From Leptospira fluminis (lineage in GTDB: Bacteria; Spirochaetota; Leptospiria; Leptospirales; Leptospiraceae), in the NCBI RefSeq assembly GCF_004771275.1, contig NZ_RQEV01000018.1:62001-126000 (forward strand): a stretch of DNA of 64,000 nt, in the 5' to 3' direction. The notes under the pieces are model-generated. The model was given only the letters and a program-made list of their open reading frames with translations, was not told the origin of the DNA and did no database searches. Each line of letters begins with the position of its first letter. Positions within the stretch are counted from its first letter, which is position 1. Below, one piece after another: positions 59,916-64,000 of this stretch. The translations under genes were made by a program, and so were the position numbers.

Positions 59916-61298
59916 ATGGAACCAAGAAAAGTAGAAACCCTGATCGAAGCCGGCAAAAACCGAAAGGCGGATTTCGTAGAAATTTACGAAGAAGAATCCA
60001 GAAATTCCTCGGTCGCCTTGCGAGACAAAAAAATCGAGCAATCTTTGGCGGCTACGGATTACGGGATCGGGATCCGTTTGATTTACGGAACGGACGTTTT
60101 GTACGCATATACCAGCAACGACGATACGGAACATCTGGTTTCCTTGATCCGTTTGCTTGCGGATTCCAGAGGAGAGGCGACCGTGAACGGTGGCAAATTC
60201 ACTCTTCCTTCCGTCGGATCGCAACCGATGTTTGCCGCAGGCTTGAAAGACCCTCGTTCCGTTTCTCCGGCCAAAAAACTGGAACTGCTACAGGCTGCGG
60301 ATTCCTCCGCGAGACAATTGTCTTCCAAAGTGGTTCAGGTGGGAGCTAGCGCTTCCGATATCGTCACCAACGTTCTTATCGCGAATTCCGAAGGTCTTTG
60401 GGTGGAGGATCTACGTGTTCGAAGCAGATTTTCCTTATCCGTCACCGCAGAAAAAGGGGGAGAAAGATTCGTAGCTACGGAATCTCCGGGAGCCCTGCAG
60501 GGTTTCGAGTTTTTCGAAGGATTGCGAATTGCCGAGCTCGCTAAAAACGCCGCGGAACGTGCGTTGTTCATGCTGGACGCAGGATACATTGAAGGGAAAA
60601 AAATGCCGGTTGTTATGGGAAATGGATTCGGAGGAGTGATCTTTCACGAAGCTTGCGGACATCCGTTGGAAACGGAAGCAATCCGAAAGAACTCTTCCCC
60701 CTTCGTAGGTAAATTGGGAGAAAGGATCGCGCAGCCTTGCCTTACCGCCTACGATGACGGCACTTTAGGGGATTTTTACGGTTCCATTAAAGTGGACGAC
60801 GAGGGGATGCCTTCCCAAAAAACCCTTTTGATCGAAAACGGGATTCTCAAGGCCTACCTTTCCGATCGAGTGGGAGCCGCGGAGACCGGAGTTCCGCGGA
60901 CAGGAAGCGGGAGAAGGGAATCTTACCAGTATGCACCGGTTTCCCGAATGAGGAACACGTTTATCGCGACGGGAGAGGATTCCTTGGACGGTATGTTCGG
61001 CTCGGTAGATTATGGATTGTATGCGAAGAGAATGGGAGGAGGTTCCGTAAATCCCGCGACGGGAGAATTCAATTTCGCCGTGGAGGAAGGATACGTGATC
61101 CGAAACGGAAAACTGGCGGAACCGGTGAGAGGCGCTACCTTGATCGGAAAGGGACATGAAATTCTTCCTAAGATTTCCATGATCGGAAAAGACCTGGAGT
61201 TGGCCGCGGGAACTTGCGGAGCTTCGTCGGGATCCATTCCCGTAACCGTAGGACAACCTTCCTTGAAGGTGGACGAGATCCTGGTCGGAGGTCGTTGA
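59916..61298 (+). CDS. tldD: TldD-type metalloprotease
   Basis: 460 residues, with the HExxxH motif (HEACGH, His244-Glu245-His249) of the TldD/PmbA family of zinc proteases. TldD forms a heterodimer with TldE to cleave unfolded peptides in the cytoplasm and matures some modified peptides such as microcin B17. The AAAGGAA Shine-Dalgarno precedes the ATG. It overlaps tldE by one base (TGATG). No peptide-antibiotic genes are adjacent. Confidence 0.95.
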   Translation: MEPRKVETLIEAGKNRKADFVEIYEEESRNSSVALRDKKIEQSLAATDYGIGIRLIYGTDVLYAYTSNDDTEHLVSLIRLLADSRGEATVNGGKFTLPSVGSQPMFAAGLKDPRSVSPAKKLELLQAADSSARQLSSKVVQVGASASDIVTNVLIANSEGLWVEDLRVRSRFSLSVTAEKGGERFVATESPGALQGFEFFEGLRIAELAKNAAERALFMLDAGYIEGKKMPVVMGNGFGGVIFHEACGHPLETEAIRKNSSPFVGKLGERIAQPCLTAYDDGTLGDFYGSIKVDDEGMPSQKTLLIENGILKAYLSDRVGAAETGVPRTGSGRRESYQYAPVSRMRNTFIATGEDSLDGMFGSVDYGLYAKRMGGGSVNPATGEFNFAVEEGYVIRNGKLAEPVRGATLIGKGHEILPKISMIGKDLELAAGTCGASSGSIPVTVGQPSLKVDEILVGGR

Positions 61299-62632
61299 TG
61301 AATCTAGAACAAGCGGCGGAATACGTCCTGCGGGAAGGAAAGAAACTCGGACTGGAAGAATTCGATCTGATCGCTACCGATTCCGAAGATACCGGAATCG
61401 AAGTGTTCCAAGGAAGGATTGCAAATACGGAAACTTCCCGTTCGAGAGGAGTGGGAATCCGAGTGCTGAAAAATTCGAAGCCGGGTTATTCCTACAGCGA
61501 GCGTTTTAGCGAAGAAGCCTTGTCTCGTATGATCTCCGATGCGACGGACCAGACGGAAATCACGGATCGTTTGGAACTGGATTTGCCGGAACCGAATCGG
61601 ATTGCGGAGATCGACTTAAAGCATTTCGAAAGGAATCTAGAAAATCTGGATTTTACCTGGATGCGCAATTTCGGGCAGGCCTTGGACGAAGCCTCTTGGA
61701 AGGAGGATTCGAGAATCGAAAACGTTCCTCATGTGGGAGTGGGAAAAAGTCGTTCCGAAAGTCTCATCGCCAATTCGAAAGGAATCTTTCTTAAAAAAGA
61801 ATCCAACCTAGTGTATGCGGGAACGGGCATCGTTGCTTCCGAAAAAGATAGCAAGAAAATGGGAAGCTTTTATCGTTCCGGACGGGACCTATCCAAATTC
61901 TCTCCGGAGGAGATCGCGAAAGAGGCGGCTTCCCGTGCGGTGGAATTATTAGGCGCCAGACCGATCGAAAGCGGGGTGATTTCCGTTGTGCTTTCCCATA
62001 GGATCAGTCCTCAGATTTTCGGGATGTTCTCTTCTCCTTTCTTTGCGGACGCAGTGCAGAAAGGACAATCTAGATTGGTCGGAAAAAAAGGAGAAAAGAT
62101 CGCTTCTTCCTTGTTGAATGTGCGTTGTGAACCTCACATACCCGATTTTCCCGGCTCACGACTGTTAGACGCGGAGGGCGTTCCTACTTCTCCTCAAAGC
62201 GTCGTGGAAAACGGAATCTTAAACTTGTTTTTATATAATTTGGAGTCCGCTAAAAAGGACGGAGTTTCTCCTAGCGGGAACGGAGTTCGGTCCTATTCGG
62301 GAAGAGCGGGCACCTCCTTTTCTAACCTGATCGTACCTTTCGGTAAGAACACTCGGCAGGAACTTTTATCTTCCGTTCCTCGTTGTATTCTGGTGACGAA
62401 GTTGGAAGGAGGGGCGGGTTGTAGCGCCGTTTCGGGAGAAATTTCCATCGGAATCCAAGGGGTTTATTACGAGAACGGAAACCCGCAATTTCCTGTGGAT
62501 AGGATGACGATGAATACCAATTTCTTCGATTTGATCCAGAGGATCGAAGGAATTTCCGATCAGTATGCCGACAGTTATTCCTCCATTAAGGTACCGGATA
62601 TTCTGATAAGAGAAGTGAATATTGCCGGTTAA
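61298..62632 (+). CDS. tldE: TldE/PmbA-type protease partner
   Basis: 444 residues. The TldE (PmbA) subunit lacks the HExxxH motif and works with TldD. Typical segments such as the ARPIESGVISVVLSH region and the GRAGTSFSNL stretch with conserved Gly residues are present. ATG 61298 has GGAGG 7 bases upstream and overlaps the tldD stop by one base. A longer frame from 61214 would be entirely inside tldD and is rejected. Confidence 0.94.
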   Translation: MNLEQAAEYVLREGKKLGLEEFDLIATDSEDTGIEVFQGRIANTETSRSRGVGIRVLKNSKPGYSYSERFSEEALSRMISDATDQTEITDRLELDLPEPNRIAEIDLKHFERNLENLDFTWMRNFGQALDEASWKEDSRIENVPHVGVGKSRSESLIANSKGIFLKKESNLVYAGTGIVASEKDSKKMGSFYRSGRDLSKFSPEEIAKEAASRAVELLGARPIESGVISVVLSHRISPQIFGMFSSPFFADAVQKGQSRLVGKKGEKIASSLLNVRCEPHIPDFPGSRLLDAEGVPTSPQSVVENGILNLFLYNLESAKKDGVSPSGNGVRSYSGRAGTSFSNLIVPFGKNTRQELLSSVPRCILVTKLEGGAGCSAVSGEISIGIQGVYYENGNPQFPVDRMTMNTNFFDLIQRIEGISDQYADSYSSIKVPDILIREVNIAG

Positions 62633-62673
62633 GGATAAAGTAGCGAAAGAGGCGAAACGTTCCTAGTCTTGAG

Positions 62674-62687
62674 AAATTCCGGAATTT
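62674..62687. repeat. Perfect 14-base palindrome upstream of the alpha-2-macroglobulin gene
   Basis: AAATTCCGGAATTT is a perfect palindrome in the 96-base gap between tldE and the last gene. A weak TTGAGA -35-like hexamer lies at 62669-62674. It could be an operator, but there is no known match. Confidence 0.4.
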
Positions 62688-62728
62688 AGAGCCTAGAAAA
62701 CTGGTTGCCTGTAGTTCGGGCAAGAGAG

Positions 62729-64000
62729 ATGAAAGTCCTCACCATTCGATGGGGGCCTCGCGTGCGAATTCCTGCTCGGTTCGTTTCTTTCTTCTATTTT
62801 TTCTGTTTCTTCTTTCTAGTTTCCGCTCCGGTGTTTTCCCAATCGGGTAAGATCGCATTTACGTTTTCCCCTCAAGGAGAGGTCAAAAAGGTCGGCCAAG
62901 TGCTCGCGGTCTTTCGAGAACCGATCGTAGCTTTGGGAGATCCTAAACGAAAAATCTTTCCGTTCAAAATAGAATGTCCGATTCCCGGAGAGGAACGTTG
63001 GGTGACCGAAACGGATTGGGTGTACGAATTCCCTGAGCCTCTTCCGGGGGGAGTGGTTTGCAAATTCACCACTCAATCCATCCAATCCCTGGCCGGCAAC
63101 AAATTGGAACCCGGAAAGACGTTCACGTTCCATACCGGAGGTCCTGGGATCCGGTCTTCCCAGCCGTACCAAGGTGGAACGATAGCGGAAGACCAGGCCT
63201 TCATTCTAGAATTCGATACCGAACCGAAGCTCGGAGATCTCAGCACCAAAATCTATTTTTCCGTGGAAGGCTTGGAGAACCGAATCCCGATTCGAATCGT
63301 CCAGGGCAAGGAGAGGGAGGAACTCATCAAGGCCAGCGGATTTTACGGATCCGCAAAGAACGCGATCGTTCTGGCGGCGAGGCAGGTGTTTCCTTCCGGA
63401 AAGACGGTCCGTATCGTACTCGAAAAAGGATTTCGATCCGCGTCCGGCGTAGGGTCTTCCAGCGATTGGGTGATCGACTATCAGGTGCGCCCTTCCTTTA
63501 CCGCGGGATTTACCTGCGAGAGAACGAATGCGAAATCCGGTTGCGTTCCTGTTTCCCCGATTTACGCGACTTTTTCCTCCGCGATTCGTTCCGCTTGGAG
63601 GAATCAGATTTTTCTGAAAACTTCCGACGGCAAAACCATCCCCGCAAAAAAATCCCAACCGGAAGAGGAACGGGAGATTTACAATGTGGAATTTGCTCCG
63701 CCTTTGCCGGCGAACGCGGAGCTCCAACTCGTTTTACCGAAAGGAATTACTGATGATTCCGGCCGTCCGCTTGGGAATTCGGCTTCTTTTCCTCTCTCTT
63801 TTAAAACCGACGATTATCCTCCTCTCGCCAAATTTGCGGGAGATTTCGGAATCATAGAAAGATTTCCGGAAGCTTTTCTTCCGGTCACTGTACGAAATAT
63901 AGAAGCCCCTGTTCCGAGCAAACATCTCAATCCTCTGGAGCCCAGCGGTGCCGGGGAACTCATCCTAGAACAATGGGCTTCTCTCAAGGATTCCGGTAAG
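62729..64000 (+). CDS. Bacterial alpha-2-macroglobulin, N-terminal part (runs off the window)
   Basis: 424 codons are open to the right edge, without a stop. The ATG at 62729 starts a basic n-region, then a hydrophobic segment (VSFFYFFCFFFLVSAPVFS) typical of a signal peptide, possibly cleaved before QSG. The N-terminal domain resembles the first macroglobulin-like (MG) domains of YfhM-type bacterial A2M: a Phe-rich start, FREPIVALGD, ERWVTETDWVYEFPEPLPGG and VVCKFTTQSIQSLAGNKL. Such proteins trap proteases that reach the periplasm. The thioester region is beyond the window. A GTG at 62762 is an alternative start. Confidence 0.85.
   Translation, partial: MKVLTIRWGPRVRIPARFVSFFYFFCFFFLVSAPVFSQSGKIAFTFSPQGEVKKVGQVLAVFREPIVALGDPKRKIFPFKIECPIPGEERWVTETDWVYEFPEPLPGGVVCKFTTQSIQSLAGNKLEPGKTFTFHTGGPGIRSSQPYQGGTIAEDQAFILEFDTEPKLGDLSTKIYFSVEGLENRIPIRIVQGKEREELIKASGFYGSAKNAIVLAARQVFPSGKTVRIVLEKGFRSASGVGSSSDWVIDYQVRPSFTAGFTCERTNAKSGCVPVSPIYATFSSAIRSAWRNQIFLKTSDGKTIPAKKSQPEEEREIYNVEFAPPLPANAELQLVLPKGITDDSGRPLGNSASFPLSFKTDDYPPLAKFAGDFGIIERFPEAFLPVTVRNIEAPVPSKHLNPLEPSGAGELILEQWASLKDSGK

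Noticed and set aside
59916..62632. TldD/TldE as part of a modified-peptide (microcin-like) biosynthetic cluster
   Set aside because: No cyclodehydratase, precursor peptide or exporter gene is present on either side. The pair is common as housekeeping proteases.
62816..63753. Open frames on both strands across the start of the alpha-2-macroglobulin gene
   Set aside because: They have Arg/Ser-rich, low-complexity composition. The frame from 62729 is open to the edge and matches a known family.

Overview
The window is a gene-dense stretch of bacterial chromosome, almost certainly from a spirochaete of the genus Leptospira. Base composition is roughly in the upper 40s percent GC by eye. The supports for the genus are: many predicted lipoproteins with a loose spirochaetal lipobox; an exact TTTG-N5-CAAA palindrome upstream of recA, the LexA operator described for Leptospira interrogans recA; an XPB-type helicase; and GT9 / DUF4254 / O-antigen ligase envelope genes. 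Species cannot be fixed. No rRNA, tRNA, insertion sequence, phage or CRISPR array is visible, and codon use looks even throughout.

Layout. 1-1594: tail of an unknown gene and glpK (+). 1596-7375: a minus-strand run of two unknown proteins, a PP2C/SpoIIE phosphatase overlapping a lipoprotein gene, an MBOAT acyltransferase and an SppA-like lipoprotein peptidase. 7515-13255 (+): aldose-epimerase-like protein, XPB helicase, aspartate aminotransferase, SH3-like exported protein, alpha/beta hydrolase. 13233-14708 (-): Na+/solute symporter. 14793-15749 (+): homoserine kinase. 15760-16725 (-): two unknown proteins, then a 346-base gap. 17072-25413 (+): DsbA-like oxidoreductase, malate dehydrogenase, the complete bioF-bioD-bioA-bioB set with no ATG start at the leading codon of any of them, a structured gap, a 56-residue ORF, an SGNH lipoprotein and serB. 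25436-28640 (-): mutS and trpF. 28739-29437 (+): pgeF. 29441-33963 (-): a receiver protein, leuB, argD and a phosphohexomutase. 34046-35569 (+): a membrane protein and an aminotransferase, whose 3' end overlaps an antisense ORF.

36664-46669 is one long plus-strand run: LOG-family protein, rpmB, nth, thioesterase, GGQ ribosome-rescue protein, uvrC, and then a tightly overlapped three-gene cell-surface set: a lamin-tail-domain lipoprotein, an outer-membrane barrel candidate, and a lipoprotein with two HKD (phospholipase D) motifs. A near-perfect 17-base inverted repeat covers the start codon of the first of these. This is the strongest candidate for an undescribed system here. 46631-52977 is an envelope block: O-antigen ligase, GT4 and GT9 glycosyltransferases, DUF4254, and a cNMP-binding patatin phospholipase. 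52971-57788 (-): nucleosidase-like protein, acyl-CoA ligase, argC and recA. Then come an unknown exported protein (-), an unknown protein and a HIT protein (+) that seems to start at CTG, the TldD/TldE protease pair, and the N-terminal 424 codons of a bacterial alpha-2-macroglobulin running off the right edge.

Functionally, the window combines DNA repair (XPB, mutS, nth, uvrC, recA), amino-acid and biotin biosynthesis (thrB, aspC, serB, trpF, leuB, argC, argD, bioFDAB), and envelope biogenesis with surface lipoproteins. Motif positions come from reading the translations. Start codons were judged from Shine-Dalgarno (SD) spacing and gene overlaps. No homology search was possible.
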